A stretch of DNA of 64,000 bases from positions 868,001 to 932,000 of the forward strand of contig NZ_ACZO01000006.1 of assembly GCF_000176155.1 (NCBI RefSeq), read 5' to 3'. Of the stretch, positions 36,988-47,032 are shown in pieces. The translations under genes and the position numbers were made by a program. This DNA comes from Vibrio metschnikovii CIP 69.14 (lineage in GTDB: Bacteria > Pseudomonadota > Gammaproteobacteria > Enterobacterales > Vibrionaceae). The notes under the pieces are model-generated. The model was not told the origin of the DNA. It searched no databases and saw only the letters and a program-made list of their open reading frames with translations. Within the stretch, counting starts at the first letter, position 1; the number at the start of each line of letters is the position of its first letter.

Positions 36988-39669
36988 TTATTCAGTAGGA
37001 TCCGTATTTACATCCGTTGAATCGGTATCGATCACCGTTGACGTTGACGTTGACTCCACCGATGACTGATCTTCAGAAGAAACATCATCATCTTGTGGCA
37101 AATCCGCCTCATCAAGCTCTTCAATACGTTGCAGACCAACCACTTTCTCACCTTCTGAAGTACGGATAAGCGTGACACCTTGGGTATTACGCCCTACCTG
37201 ACTCACTTCAGAAACACGAGTACGAACCAAAGTTGCTGCATTGGTAATCATCATAAATTCATCGCCTTCATCGGCTTGCACCGCTCCGACAACTTTACCA
37301 TTACGTTCTGAAACTTTGATTGACACAACGCCCTGCGTCGCACGGCTCTTCGCTGGGTATTCAGAAAGCTGAGTTCGTTTACCGTAACCATTTTCGGTCA
37401 CCGTTAAAATGTCACCATCGGTTTTCGGCACAATTAAAGATACGACTTGATCGCCTTTAACCAGCTTCATACCACGAACACCAGAAGCGGTACGTCCCAT
37501 TGGTCGAACCCCACCTTTCACATTACCTTCATCATCAACAATCGGTTTTTCGTTAAAACGAACCACCTTGCCTGATTTTGAGAACAACATGATATCGCTT
37601 TCACCATCGGTAATTTCAACCCCGATCAACGAATCATCATCACGTAAGTTAACAGCGATCAAACCATTAGCGCGAACATTAGAGAATTGATCAAGTGAGG
37701 TCTTCTTAACCGTACCATCACCGGTTGCCATAAAGATAAATTTATCTTCACTGAATTCCGTTACCGGTAAAATAGCGGTGATACGCTCGTTTTCTTCAAG
37801 TGGCAGTAAGTTAACAATCGGCTTACCACGTGCGGTGCGGCTAGCCAATGGTAATTGATACACTTTCAGACGGTAGGTCTTACCACGAGTTGAGAAACAT
37901 AAGATATTATCGTGTGTATTGGCTACCAATAAACGCTCAATATAATCTTCATCTTTCATTCGTGTCGCACTCTTACCTTTACCACCACGACGCTGTGCTT
38001 CGTAATCGGTCAATACCTGATACTTAACATAGCCTTCGTGTGACAAAGTAACGACAACATCTTCACGAGCAATCAGCTCTTCCATATCGATATCGTGGCT
38101 AGCGGCAGTAATTTCGGTACGACGTGCATCACCAAAATTATCACGAGCCATTTCTAACTCTTCACGGATCACTTCCATCAAGCGTTCTGTATTCGATAAA
38201 ATATGGATTAGCTCAGCAATTTCATCCAATAATGCTTTGTATTCATCGAGGATTTTGCCGTGCTCTAAACCAGTTAACCGGTGTAGACGCAAGTCAAGAA
38301 TCGCCTGAGCTTGTTGCTCAGTTAAGAAATACTGACCATCACGGATACCGTATTGCGGCTCTAACCACTCCGGACGCGCGGCATCAGTACCAGCACGCTC
38401 AAGCATAGCGGCAACATGGCCTAAATCCCAACCACGAGAAACAAGCCCCATTTTTGCTTCAGCCGGTGTTGGGGCTTTACGAATAAGATCAATAATCTCA
38501 TCGATATTGGCCAACGCGAGTGATAAACCTTCAAGAATATGGGCTCTTTCACGCGCTTTACGTAATTCAAAAATGGTACGGCGAGTGACAACTTCACGGC
38601 GGTGGTTAACAAAACACTTCAACATCTCTTTTAAGTTGAACAGTTTTGGTTGACCGTTATCAAGTGCCACCATGTTAATGCCGAACGTCGTTTGCAGTTG
38701 AGTATTGGCATAAAGATTATTTAATACCACTTCCGCCACAGCATCGCGACGACACTCAATTACAATACGCATACCGTCTTTATCAGACTCATCACGTAAT
38801 GCGCTAATCCCTTCGACTTTTTTCTCTTTTACTAAATCGGCAATTTTCTCAATCAAGCGCGCTTTATTCACTTGATAAGGAATTTCACTGACGATGATCG
38901 TCTCTTTGCCATTTTTCTCGGTTTCAATTTCCGCTTTTGAACGCATGTAGACTTTGCCGCGCCCGGTTTTATAGGCGTCAACAATACCCTTACGACCACT
39001 GATCAGTGCAGCAGTTGGGAAATCGGGACCTGGGATATACTCCATCAGCTCATCAATAGTAATATCTTCATTACTAATGTAAGCCAAACAGCCATTGATC
39101 ACTTCAGTCAAGTTATGAGGCGGGATATTGGTTGCCATACCAACCGCAATACCAGACGAACCATTCACCAATAAGTTAGGAATTTTTGTCGGCATGACAG
39201 CAGGAATTTGCTCTGTACCATCATAGTTAGGTACAAAATCAACCGTTTCTTTATCTAAATCGGCCAAAAGCTCGTGAGCAATTTTCGACATCCGAACTTC
39301 GGTATATCGCATCGCTGCCGCTGAGTCACCATCAATCGAACCAAAGTTACCTTGGCCATCGACCAACATATAACGCAGAGAAAAAGGTTGCGCCATACGT
39401 ACAATTGTATCGTAAACCGCACTATCACCATGTGGGTGATATTTACCAATGACGTCCCCTACTACACGAGCCGATTTTTTGTAGGGTTTATTCCAATCGT
39501 TACCCAAAACACTCATCGCGAACAACACGCGACGATGCACTGGTTTTAGACCATCACGCACATCTGGAAGAGCACGACCAACGATGACTGACATCGCATA
39601 GTCTAAGTATGAACTTCGTAGCTCATCTTCAATGTTTACGGGTGTGATCTCTTTAGCTAGATCGCTCAT
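36988..39669 (-). CDS. gyrA: DNA gyrase subunit A
   Basis: An 893-residue gyrase A. The quinolone region is wild type at the usual positions: Ser83 and Asp87 in [10 protein letters not shown]. The catalytic tyrosine is in [11 protein letters not shown]. The C-terminal beta-pinwheel begins near 530 with the GyrA-box (QRRGGKGKS), and an acidic, Ser/Thr-rich tail ([16 protein letters not shown] to the end) follows. Gyrase introduces negative supercoils with GyrB. It is divergent from ubiG, as in E. coli and Vibrio. Length is normal. Confidence 0.98.
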   Translation of the reverse strand: MSDLAKEITPVNIEDELRSSYLDYAMSVIVGRALPDVRDGLKPVHRRVLFAMSVLGNDWNKPYKKSARVVGDVIGKYHPHGDSAVYDTIVRMAQPFSLRYMLVDGQGNFGSIDGDSAAAMRYTEVRMSKIAHELLADLDKETVDFVPNYDGTEQIPAVMPTKIPNLLVNGSSGIAVGMATNIPPHNLTEVINGCLAYISNEDITIDELMEYIPGPDFPTAALISGRKGIVDAYKTGRGKVYMRSKAEIETEKNGKETIIVSEIPYQVNKARLIEKIADLVKEKKVEGISALRDESDKDGMRIVIECRRDAVAEVVLNNLYANTQLQTTFGINMVALDNGQPKLFNLKEMLKCFVNHRREVVTRRTIFELRKARERAHILEGLSLALANIDEIIDLIRKAPTPAEAKMGLVSRGWDLGHVAAMLERAGTDAARPEWLEPQYGIRDGQYFLTEQQAQAILDLRLHRLTGLEHGKILDEYKALLDEIAELIHILSNTERLMEVIREELEMARDNFGDARRTEITAASHDIDMEELIAREDVVVTLSHEGYVKYQVLTDYEAQRRGGKGKSATRMKDEDYIERLLVANTHDNILCFSTRGKTYRLKVYQLPLASRTARGKPIVNLLPLEENERITAILPVTEFSEDKFIFMATGDGTVKKTSLDQFSNVRANGLIAVNLRDDDSLIGVEITDGESDIMLFSKSGKVVRFNEKPIVDDEGNVKGGVRPMGRTASGVRGMKLVKGDQVVSLIVPKTDGDILTVTENGYGKRTQLSEYPAKSRATQGVVSIKVSERNGKVVGAVQADEGDEFMMITNAATLVRTRVSEVSQVGRNTQGVTLIRTSEGEKVVGLQRIEELDEADLPQDDDVSSEDQSSVESTSTSTVIDTDSTDVNTDPTE

Positions 39670-40019
39670 AGAGCCATTATCCCTCTATAGTTTGATCGGA
39701 TTATTCAAACCACACTCAGTTTTGCTCGACAACGAGCCTTGGTTTAACTGTTTTGTTGGCCGAATAATATTGATACTTATAAGGTTGAAAAATATAACAC
39801 AAGTTGACCCACTTCGGCATCACTTTCCCTGCCCTTTTATCAGGTTGTGACCGTGGTTAAGTATCAACTGCCGAGAAATCACACATTCGTCTTATATCCA
39901 ACTGATAAGTGGTTACTTTTTCATCAGCCCAGTTTGAGTTAAAGATAACGGCTGGTGTGTATTGCTCAGCGGGTTATAATGAGCGCTTATTCGTGTGGAA
40001 AACATAGGCAATCAGAAGT

Positions 40020-40727
40020 ATGACTACAGCACAAAATGTCGATCCAAATGAAATTCAGAAATTTGCCGATATGGCATCACGTTGGTGGGATTTAAACGGC
40101 GAATTTAAACCATTGCATCAAATTAATCCGCTACGTCTTAATTACGTGCTGGATAATGCTAATGGTTTATTTGAGAAAACCGTACTAGATGTTGGCTGTG
40201 GCGGGGGGATCTTAGCCGAAAGTATGGCTCGAGAAGGCGCAACCGTGACTGGCCTTGATATGGGCAAAGAACCATTGGAAGTGGCTCGCTTACACGCGCT
40301 TGAAACAGGCACAACGCTGACTTATCTACAAAGTACCGTCGAAGATCACGCCCAGCAATATCCGCACCATTATGATGTGGTGACCTGTATGGAAATGCTC
40401 GAACACGTACCCGATCCTCTCTCAGTGGTCAAAGCCTGTGCTCGTTTGGTGAAACCCGGTGGCCATGTATTTTTTTCTACCTTAAACCGCAATATTAAAT
40501 CTTACTTATTTGCGATTGTCGGTGCTGAGCAACTGCTCAAGATTGTGCCGAAAGGAACCCATGACCACAGTAAATTCATTCGCCCTTCTGAGCTGTTACG
40601 TATGATTGATCAAACCGCGTTACAAGAACAAGGCATCACAGGTTTGCATTACAATCCCCTCACTGATAGTTACCGTTTGGGAAAGAATGTGGATGTGAAT
40701 TACATCATTCATAGCCGACTGCTCTAA
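40020..40727 (+). CDS. ubiG: 3-demethylubiquinol/polyprenyl-hydroxybenzoate O-methyltransferase
   Basis: A 235-residue class I SAM methyltransferase. Motif I is [16 protein letters not shown] (about 56-70), followed by [16 protein letters not shown] and [14 protein letters not shown], all UbiG-specific. The N-terminal [26 protein letters not shown] is the family signature. UbiG performs both O-methylations in ubiquinone synthesis. Its orientation opposite gyrA and ahead of nrdA is conserved. Confidence 0.96.
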   Translation: MTTAQNVDPNEIQKFADMASRWWDLNGEFKPLHQINPLRLNYVLDNANGLFEKTVLDVGCGGGILAESMAREGATVTGLDMGKEPLEVARLHALETGTTLTYLQSTVEDHAQQYPHHYDVVTCMEMLEHVPDPLSVVKACARLVKPGGHVFFSTLNRNIKSYLFAIVGAEQLLKIVPKGTHDHSKFIRPSELLRMIDQTALQEQGITGLHYNPLTDSYRLGKNVDVNYIIHSRLL

Positions 40728-40791
40728 AATAACCGTTCCCTTTGCTCATCGATAGCAAAGAGCGTGGACAACCATAAGTAGAATGAACAAC

Positions 40792-40918
40792 GGGTCTTGG
40801 GCACCATGACCAGCGCATTTATTGTGTCAATTGGTGCTTGACAAGACCTTGGTAAACCTTTGACTCGGGTCTCAATCTTTACTGAAAAAATTACTGAAAG
40901 ATCAAGTCATTTTTTTTT
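40792..40918 (+). ncRNA. Possible structured small RNA or composite 3' end, ubiG-nrdA gap
   Basis: Two nested helices are visible. Helix 1: GGTCTTG (40793-40799) pairs with CAAGACC (40842-40848), inside it GCACCA (40801-40806) with TGGTGC (40832-40837), and TGAC with GTCA. Helix 2 ends in a terminator: TGACT/AGTCA with ATCTTT/AAAGAT inside and nine T at 40910-40918. Shape and U-run resemble a small RNA, but no clear promoter was found, so it may only be the ubiG 3' end. Confidence 0.3.
40861..40918 (+). terminator. Terminator with nine-T run downstream of ubiG
   Basis: An imperfect stem (TGACT/AGTCA closing ATCTTT/AAAGAT) with a direct repeat TTACTGAAA in its loop, then nine T. It would end ubiG or the possible small RNA. 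Confidence 0.65.
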
Positions 40919-40931
40919 AAGCTTGGTTAGT

Positions 40932-40960
40932 AAAAAAGCAATCTGCAAAGGCAGATTTTT
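40932..40960. terminator. Second tandem terminator before nrdA
   Basis: A seven-bp stem (AATCTGC, GCAGATT) with an AAAG loop, flanked by A6 on the left and T5 on the right, so it can act in both directions. It isolates the nrdA promoter from ubiG. Confidence 0.65.
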
Positions 40961-41071
40961 TACCATTAAATCTACCCTTTGATTGTCGGTAAGTAGCTAC
41001 TAACTGAATTTTTTTATTTCTCAGGTTATCCACAATATGTGCAAGTTCTGTAACTTGCATTAATGACTGGA

Positions 41072-41119
41072 TAGCACTATCTTGTAACCCGAACACTGAT
41101 ACACCCCTATATATAGTGT
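41072..41119 (+). promoter_or_regulatory. Tandem NrdR boxes in front of nrdAB
   Basis: The box at 41104-41119 (CCCCTATATATAGTGT) matches the NrdR consensus ACACWATATATWGTGT at 14 of 16 positions. A weaker second box (TAGCACTATCTTGTAA) lies at 41072-41087, exactly 32 bases upstream, the spacing expected for paired NrdR sites on one helix face. The nrdA ATG is 108 bases downstream. Confidence 0.7.
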
Positions 41120-41227
41120 TTCTCACCACTGGCTGTAGGGCGATTTTTATCACAAAGCCAACGTTTGATTTACAATAATTACACCAAAACATGGCTTTTA
41201 TCAGTTTTGTTAGGGAAATAAAGCAGA

Positions 41228-43510
41228 ATGAACCAACAACTTACTGTCACCAAGCGTGATGGCCGCAAAGAAAATATCGATTTAGATAAAATTCATCGCG
41301 TAATCGAATGGGCCGCTGAAGGTCTGGATAACGTCTCCGTTTCACAAGTAGAACTGCGCGCTCACATCCAGTTTTATGACGGGATCACCACCTCGGATAT
41401 CCATGAAACGATCATCAAATCTTCCGCTGATTTGATTTCTGAAGAGACACCAGATTACCAATATCTTGCAGCAAGGCTCGCGGTATTCCATCTACGTAAA
41501 AAAGCCTATGGTCAATATGAGCCACCCGCACTCTATGATCACGTTTCTGCAATGGTTGCAAAAGGTAAGTATGATAGTCACTTACTTGAAGATTATAGCG
41601 CCGAAGAATTTGCGCTGATGGATACGTTTATTGATCATCGACGCGATTTAGATTTTTCTTACGCCGCCGTCAAACAGCTGGAAGGCAAATACTTCGTACA
41701 GAACCGAGTCACTGGACAAATTTACGAAAGTGCACAATTTTTGTACCTGTTAGTGGCCGCTTGTTTATTCGCCAAGTATCCCAAAGCAACACGTCTTGAT
41801 TTTGTTAAACGTTTTTACGATGCGACGTCGACCTTTAAAATATCACTCCCAACACCGATCATGTCGGGTGTACGCACGCCTACGCGTCAGTTCAGCTCAT
41901 GCGTGTTGATTGAATGTGGTGATAGCTTAGATTCGATTAATGCGACGGCAAGCTCGATTGTCCGTTACGTCTCACAACGTGCAGGGATCGGCATTAATGC
42001 TGGACGCATTCGCGCATTAGGCTCTGAAATTCGTGGCGGTGAAGCATTCCATACGGGTTGTATTCCATTTTACAAGTATTTCCAAACGGCGGTGAAATGC
42101 TGCTCACAAGGTGGCGTTCGTGGTGGTGCAGCAACGGTATTCTATCCTTTGTGGCACGGTGAAGCAGAATCCTTATTGGTTCTGAAAAATAACCGTGGTG
42201 TCGAGGAAAACCGTGTTCGTCATATGGACTATGGGGTTCAGCTCAATAAACTGATGTACAGACGCTTAGTGGAAGGCGGCAATATTACCCTCTTTTCACC
42301 GTCAGATGTCCCTGGCTTATATGACGCTTTCTTCCAAGATCAAGATGAATTTGAACGTCTGTACGTTAACTATGAAAATGATCCTAGTATCAAAAAACGT
42401 ACCGTAAAAGCGTTAGAGATCTTCTCGCTGCTAATGCAAGAGCGTGCCTCAACAGGTCGGATCTACATTCAAAACGTTGACCACTGCAATACTCACAGTC
42501 CATTTGATGCCAGCGTCGCACCAGTACGTCAATCAAATCTGTGTTTAGAGATTGCTCTACCAACCAAACCACTGACGAATGTCGAAGATGATAGCGGTGA
42601 GATTGCACTCTGTACCCTGTCTGCATTTAACTTAGGTGCAATAGAGAAACTGGATGATTTCGAAGAGTTAGCTGAATTGGTGGTGCGTGCATTAGATGCT
42701 CTACTCGATTATCAGGATTACCCTCTTCCAGCGGCTCGTAAGTCAACTATGAACCGCCGTACGTTAGGTGTAGGTGTCATCAACTACGCTTACTACTTGG
42801 CAAAACACGGTGTGAAATATTCCGATGGCAGCGCGAACGGATTGACGCATCGTACCTTTGAAGCGATGCAATATTATCTGCTCAAAGCCTCGGTGTTATT
42901 AGCGAAGGAGCAAGGCCGTTGCCCTGCATTTAACGAGACTAACTACGCCAAAGGTCTGCTACCGATCGACACGTATAAAAAAGATCTTGATACGTTATGT
43001 GATGAACCATTGCATTACGATTGGGATAGCTTACGTAATGAGATCATGGAGTTTGGTTTACGTAACTCAACGTTGACCGCTTTAATGCCGTCTGAAACGT
43101 CATCGCAAATTTCTAACGCGACCAATGGTATTGAGCCACCACGCGGCTATGTATCAGTCAAAGCGTCTAAAGATGGCATTCTTAAGCAAGTCGTTCCTGA
43201 GTTCATCAAGCTTAAAGAAAATTACGAGTTGTTATGGAATATTGGCTCTAATGATGGTTACCTGCATTTAGTCGGTATTATGCAGAAGTTCGTTGATCAA
43301 GCGATTTCAGCGAACACCAATTATGATCCAAGCCAGTACGATTCTGGTAAAGTTCCGATGAAAAAATTGCTCCAAGATCTGCTCACTGCGTATAAGTATG
43401 GCGTAAAAACGCTTTACTATCATAACACGCGTGATGGTGCTAAAGATGATCAAAAAGATGCTGTGCAAGCACAAGATGATGACTGCGCTGGCGGCGGATG
43501 TAAGATCTAA
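41228..43510 (+). CDS. nrdA: Ribonucleoside-diphosphate reductase class Ia, alpha subunit
   Basis: A 760-residue catalytic subunit. The N-terminal ATP-cone (1-90, VTKRDGRKENIDLDKIHRVIEWAAEGL) controls overall activity. Active-site parts are FSSCVLIECGDSLDS (near 225), QSNLCLEIALPT (near 437-441) and the radical-transfer tyrosines near 730 (TLYYHNTRDG). It ends in CAGGGCKI, the redox-active cysteine pair. With NrdB it makes dNDPs from NDPs. The operon nrdA-nrdB-yfaE has the standard order. Confidence 0.98.
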   Translation: MNQQLTVTKRDGRKENIDLDKIHRVIEWAAEGLDNVSVSQVELRAHIQFYDGITTSDIHETIIKSSADLISEETPDYQYLAARLAVFHLRKKAYGQYEPPALYDHVSAMVAKGKYDSHLLEDYSAEEFALMDTFIDHRRDLDFSYAAVKQLEGKYFVQNRVTGQIYESAQFLYLLVAACLFAKYPKATRLDFVKRFYDATSTFKISLPTPIMSGVRTPTRQFSSCVLIECGDSLDSINATASSIVRYVSQRAGIGINAGRIRALGSEIRGGEAFHTGCIPFYKYFQTAVKCCSQGGVRGGAATVFYPLWHGEAESLLVLKNNRGVEENRVRHMDYGVQLNKLMYRRLVEGGNITLFSPSDVPGLYDAFFQDQDEFERLYVNYENDPSIKKRTVKALEIFSLLMQERASTGRIYIQNVDHCNTHSPFDASVAPVRQSNLCLEIALPTKPLTNVEDDSGEIALCTLSAFNLGAIEKLDDFEELAELVVRALDALLDYQDYPLPAARKSTMNRRTLGVGVINYAYYLAKHGVKYSDGSANGLTHRTFEAMQYYLLKASVLLAKEQGRCPAFNETNYAKGLLPIDTYKKDLDTLCDEPLHYDWDSLRNEIMEFGLRNSTLTALMPSETSSQISNATNGIEPPRGYVSVKASKDGILKQVVPEFIKLKENYELLWNIGSNDGYLHLVGIMQKFVDQAISANTNYDPSQYDSGKVPMKKLLQDLLTAYKYGVKTLYYHNTRDGAKDDQKDAVQAQDDDCAGGGCKI

Positions 43511-43547
43511 GCAACTTTTTTGAATGTTATTCACTGATAATTTGTAT

Positions 43548-43568
43548 GCCCCTTGCAGAGTAAGGGGC
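43548..43568 (+). other. Hairpin between nrdA and nrdB
   Basis: A seven-bp stem (GCCCCTT, AAGGGGC) with a 7-nt loop in the 76-base nrdA-nrdB spacer. No U-run follows, so it more likely sets mRNA stability or the subunit ratio than ends transcription. Confidence 0.5.
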
Positions 43569-43586
43569 TAAACGGATGAAACCACT

Positions 43587-44720
43587 ATGGCTTACAGCAC
43601 TTTTACTCAGAAAAAAAATGACCAACTGAAAGAACCTATGTTTCTTGGTCAACCAGTCAACGTTGCTCGTTATGACCAGCAAAAATACGAAATTTTCGAA
43701 AAACTGATCGAAAAACAATTAAGCTTTTTCTGGCGACCAGAAGAAGTCGATGTATCCAGCGACCGAATCGACTATGGTAAATTACCTGATCATGAAAAGC
43801 ATATTTTTATCTCTAATTTAAAATATCAAACTCTGCTAGATTCTATTCAAGGACGCAGTCCGAACGTTGCGCTACTTCCTTTAGTCTCATTACCTGAGCT
43901 TGAAACGTGGATTGAAACGTGGTCATTCTCTGAAACGATTCACTCTCGCTCTTACACGCATATTATTCGTAATATCATCAATGATCCTGCGGTTGTATTT
44001 GATGATATTGTTGAAAATGAGCATATCCTTAAGCGTGCAAAAGACATCGCCCATTACTACGATGACTTAATCCAAGCGACGAATGATTATCATCGTTTTG
44101 GTGAAGGGAAACACCAGCTTAATGATGAAACGATTAATGTTAGCTTGACTGAGTTAAAGAAGAAGCTTTATCTCTGCTTGATGTCGGTTAATGCGCTAGA
44201 GGCGATTCGTTTTTACGTTAGCTTTGCCTGTTCATTTGCGTTTGCCGAACGTGAACTGATGGAAGGGAATGCGAAAATCATTAAATTGATTGCTCGTGAT
44301 GAGGCATTACACCTGACCGGTACACAGCATATGATTAATCTGCTTCGTAACGGATTGGATGATTTCACCTTCTTGCAAATCGCAGAAGAATGTAAGCAGC
44401 AATGTTTTGATTTGTTCAAAGAAGCAGCTGAACAAGAAAAAGAGTGGGCAGCGTATTTATTTAAAGATGGATCGATGATTGGTCTAAACCGCGACATCTT
44501 ATGCCAATACGTTGAATACATTACTAATATTCGTATGCAAGCCGTCGGCTTAGAGCCCGCTTATCCAAAAGCAACCAGTAATCCGATCCCTTGGATTAAT
44601 GCGTGGTTATCTTCTGATAATGTTCAAGTTGCCCCACAAGAAGCGGAGATAAGTTCGTACTTAGTCGGTCAAATTGATAATGAAGTCAATGCTGATGACT
44701 TTGAGGATTTCCAACTGTAA
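43587..44720 (+). CDS. nrdB: Ribonucleoside-diphosphate reductase class Ia, beta subunit
   Basis: A 377-residue diiron-tyrosyl radical subunit. [12 protein letters not shown] carries the radical tyrosine; the iron ligands are visible in [18 protein letters not shown] and in [17 protein letters not shown]. Length equals E. coli NrdB (376). Its stop overlaps the yfaE start by one base (TAATG). Confidence 0.97.
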   Translation: MAYSTFTQKKNDQLKEPMFLGQPVNVARYDQQKYEIFEKLIEKQLSFFWRPEEVDVSSDRIDYGKLPDHEKHIFISNLKYQTLLDSIQGRSPNVALLPLVSLPELETWIETWSFSETIHSRSYTHIIRNIINDPAVVFDDIVENEHILKRAKDIAHYYDDLIQATNDYHRFGEGKHQLNDETINVSLTELKKKLYLCLMSVNALEAIRFYVSFACSFAFAERELMEGNAKIIKLIARDEALHLTGTQHMINLLRNGLDDFTFLQIAEECKQQCFDLFKEAAEQEKEWAAYLFKDGSMIGLNRDILCQYVEYITNIRMQAVGLEPAYPKATSNPIPWINAWLSSDNVQVAPQEAEISSYLVGQIDNEVNADDFEDFQL

Positions 44721-44998
44721 TGGCCAGTGTCAAAATCAACAATACCGTAACCATTGAGTCTAATTCCTCTAACACGCTGCTAGAAAGCATGGAACAAGCG
44801 AGGCTAGAGCCAGAATATAACTGCCGAGACGGGCACTGTGGCGCGTGTCGTTGTACCCTCGTTTCCGGTGAAGTGGAATATGTTGGTTTTGCGATGGCTT
44901 ATACGCAAGGTAATGAAATTCTACCCTGTATCTGCAAAGCAAAAAGCGCACTTGAGCTAGTTGGGGTGAATTATCGCCCAAAAGCCAAGCGCGCTTAA
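44720..44998 (+). CDS. yfaE: YfaE, 2Fe-2S ferredoxin for NrdB cofactor maintenance
   Basis: A 92-residue plant-type ferredoxin. The cluster cysteines appear as NCRDGHCGACRC (Cys35, Cys40, Cys43) plus the C-terminal CIC pair (70-72). In E. coli, YfaE supplies electrons to rebuild the diferric-tyrosyl radical of NrdB. It is translationally coupled to nrdB and ends the operon at the hairpin 45027-45051. Confidence 0.92.
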   Translation: MASVKINNTVTIESNSSNTLLESMEQARLEPEYNCRDGHCGACRCTLVSGEVEYVGFAMAYTQGNEILPCICKAKSALELVGVNYRPKAKRA

Positions 44999-45026
44999 TT
45001 TCGCGCTTAATTTATCGTGTTTATCT

Positions 45027-45053
45027 AAAGCCAGCACTATGCGCTGGCTTTAA
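45027..45053 (+). terminator. Terminator of the nrdAB-yfaE operon
   Basis: A nine-bp stem (AAAGCCAGC, GCTGGCTTT) with a 7-nt loop and then TAATA. It overlaps the last codons of the convergent small gene, and can serve both strands. Confidence 0.65.
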
Positions 45054-45303
45054 TACCAAATAACAGCCTATCGACCGTACTTCCTGATACCGATTTTTGC
45101 GCAATTTCTCTTCCCCCATCATCAAATAGAGACAATTGATAACCGTATTGATTTGGTGAGCAATCCTCTCTATTCGGCTCTTCTATTGGGGTATGCAGCC
45201 AAAGTGAAACCACATCTTGATGTTGATGAATTAACGCCTCACCTAAGATAACTTTTTGACTTGCGACTTTATACCAAACGAGAATTTTAGATTGATGGAA
45301 CAT
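45037..45303 (-). CDS. Small hypothetical protein (88 residues)
   Basis: An 88-residue protein without membrane segment. The ATG has an ideal ribosome binding site (CAGGAGG, 6 bases), which strongly supports expression. It is beta-rich: QSKILVWYKVASQKVILGEALI, then VSLWLHTPIEEP and YQLSLFDDGGREIAQKS. No family is recognised. The gene converges on yfaE, and its final codons lie inside that operon's terminator hairpin. Confidence 0.65.
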   Translation of the reverse strand: MFHQSKILVWYKVASQKVILGEALIHQHQDVVSLWLHTPIEEPNREDCSPNQYGYQLSLFDDGGREIAQKSVSGSTVDRLLFGIKASA

Positions 45304-45495
45304 ACCAGCCTCCTGCCGAAATGAATCGAGCGAGTTGTTAGTCTACAGATAAATTTACTCGCTGGATCGATCATTTTTTCAGCTAAAAGGGCAAGCTTCA
45401 GCAAATCAAACGGTTACTATTTAGACTAATTAGGCATACTGCGGCTTATCTAAAACGTCTCTAGTAATAAGTTGGTAAATCACCATCTTATCAGG

Positions 45496-46746
45496 TCAAG
45501 ATGGTTGTTTATTGAGCATGCTAGCTGGTAAATGCATCTCTTTAAGGCTCGTTACACTGCTATAGTGAGCGAATATCGGCTTCGCTGACAAATAACGACG
45601 TAGCATATCCCCCGCAATGGTTGCGATCAGCTGTTTTTGATCGTCTGCAGAATAAGTACGATTAAATTTTAACTGTTGTGCCCATTCGCCATGAGGGGTC
45701 GATAATGCCAAACAAAAGGCATCGTCTTGCAGTGGGCCACTGACTAACGCAAGATCTGTGGCACACTTCTCTTTTGTCGCTCCTGCCAACGCAAATACCG
45801 CAGCAAGAGGCTCTTGTTCACTCAGTCCGGCTTCAGCACCATGACTTAATATCCAACTATGACCACTTAAGCGAGCAATTTGCTCATCACTGAGTAACCA
45901 ATAGGAAAGCCATCCCTTCGTCGCCTGCTCAGCTATCGATAACGACAGCCCTTTATCTCGCAATAAATGCCCAAGATGAGTCAGCATAGGTTCATCGACA
46001 CTCACCACATAAGCTTCAATATGCGAATGAATCAGCTGTAATACCCGTACTCGTGTCGCTAAATCATTAGCCGGGCCAAAAAGTTTAATTTCGATAAAAG
46101 GCAAATACGAGCGATAACCAAGTTGATAACCTTGTGGGAGCTGTAACTTATCAAGCTTATCGGAAAGCCCGGATTCCGAACTACCAAACGTATACAATTT
46201 ACTGCATTCAAAACCGACTTGTTGCGGAAACTGCTGTTTTAGATCTGGTAAAATCTGTTGCTGAACCATCAACTTAAACTCGCTTGGCACCCCTGGCGTA
46301 AAATAAAACCAGCAATCATTGATAGACAATTTAAATCCACATGCGGTACCAATAGGGTTATCAATCAGGGTGGCTTTCTCTGGTAACATCGCTTGTTTAA
46401 GATTACTGTCTGGCATGGTTTTTTGGCGCTGAGCAAAAAAACGTTGTAATACTTCAACCCATTCAGGAAAGACGACTAAATGTTGATCAGCGGCTTGAGC
46501 CGCCGCCGCTGTACTGAGATCATCGCTGGTCGGGCCTAATCCACCATTCACAATGACAACCTGATTATTAAAGCTTAGCATTAACAACTCTTCGACCAAG
46601 GCAGATTGACTATCACCTACCGTAGAACGTTTGGTGAGACTAAAGCCATTTTCAAAAAATAGCTGTGATAACCAAGCCGCATTGGTATCGACGATGTCAC
46701 CATGCAATACCTCTTCTCCAGTACTTAACATTGCTATCTTGAGCAT
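45496..46746 (-). CDS. CinA family protein (YfaY type)
   Basis: A 416-residue protein. The N-terminal MoCF/CinA domain (1-170: MLSTGEEVLHGDIVDTNAAWLSQ, VIVNGGLGPTSDDLSTAAAA) is well conserved; VPSEFKLMVQQQILPDL ends this part. The C-terminal region (about 250-400) resembles the CinA/PncC nicotinamide mononucleotide deamidase domain, but its usual TGGL and GPGG motifs are missing or changed, as in E. coli YfaY, so deamidase activity is doubtful. A short hairpin (45482-45505) overlaps the stop. Confidence 0.82.
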   Translation of the reverse strand: MLKIAMLSTGEEVLHGDIVDTNAAWLSQLFFENGFSLTKRSTVGDSQSALVEELLMLSFNNQVVIVNGGLGPTSDDLSTAAAAQAADQHLVVFPEWVEVLQRFFAQRQKTMPDSNLKQAMLPEKATLIDNPIGTACGFKLSINDCWFYFTPGVPSEFKLMVQQQILPDLKQQFPQQVGFECSKLYTFGSSESGLSDKLDKLQLPQGYQLGYRSYLPFIEIKLFGPANDLATRVRVLQLIHSHIEAYVVSVDEPMLTHLGHLLRDKGLSLSIAEQATKGWLSYWLLSDEQIARLSGHSWILSHGAEAGLSEQEPLAAVFALAGATKEKCATDLALVSGPLQDDAFCLALSTPHGEWAQQLKFNRTYSADDQKQLIATIAGDMLRRYLSAKPIFAHYSSVTSLKEMHLPASMLNKQPS

Positions 46747-47032
46747 AGTTTGACCTTATTTGAGTACTCGTTTCTCATTATAGCCATCAGTATAACCAAC
46801 CGATGGCATTAGATATACTTGGTTGAATGCTTAAATCCGAACCAACGCTATACTTGAACACTGAAAATGACCGCAAGCGATAAGTCGTTCAATGAATAAG
46901 CCTATTGATCATTTTCATCATGAGCATTTTCATGGATAATTAACCCTTTATACTACGGAGCATGTTGAGCGAGCTGAACACTCAACCGCTTTACCCCATC
47001 AACAACGATTTATTTAATGATTGGAGCGTTTT

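Noticed and set aside
36988..39669. Quinolone resistance mutation in gyrA.
   Set aside because: Ser83 and Asp87 are both wild type.
40917..41192. A 91-codon minus-strand frame in front of nrdA.
   Set aside because: It covers the NrdR boxes and a terminator, and its composition is not protein-like.
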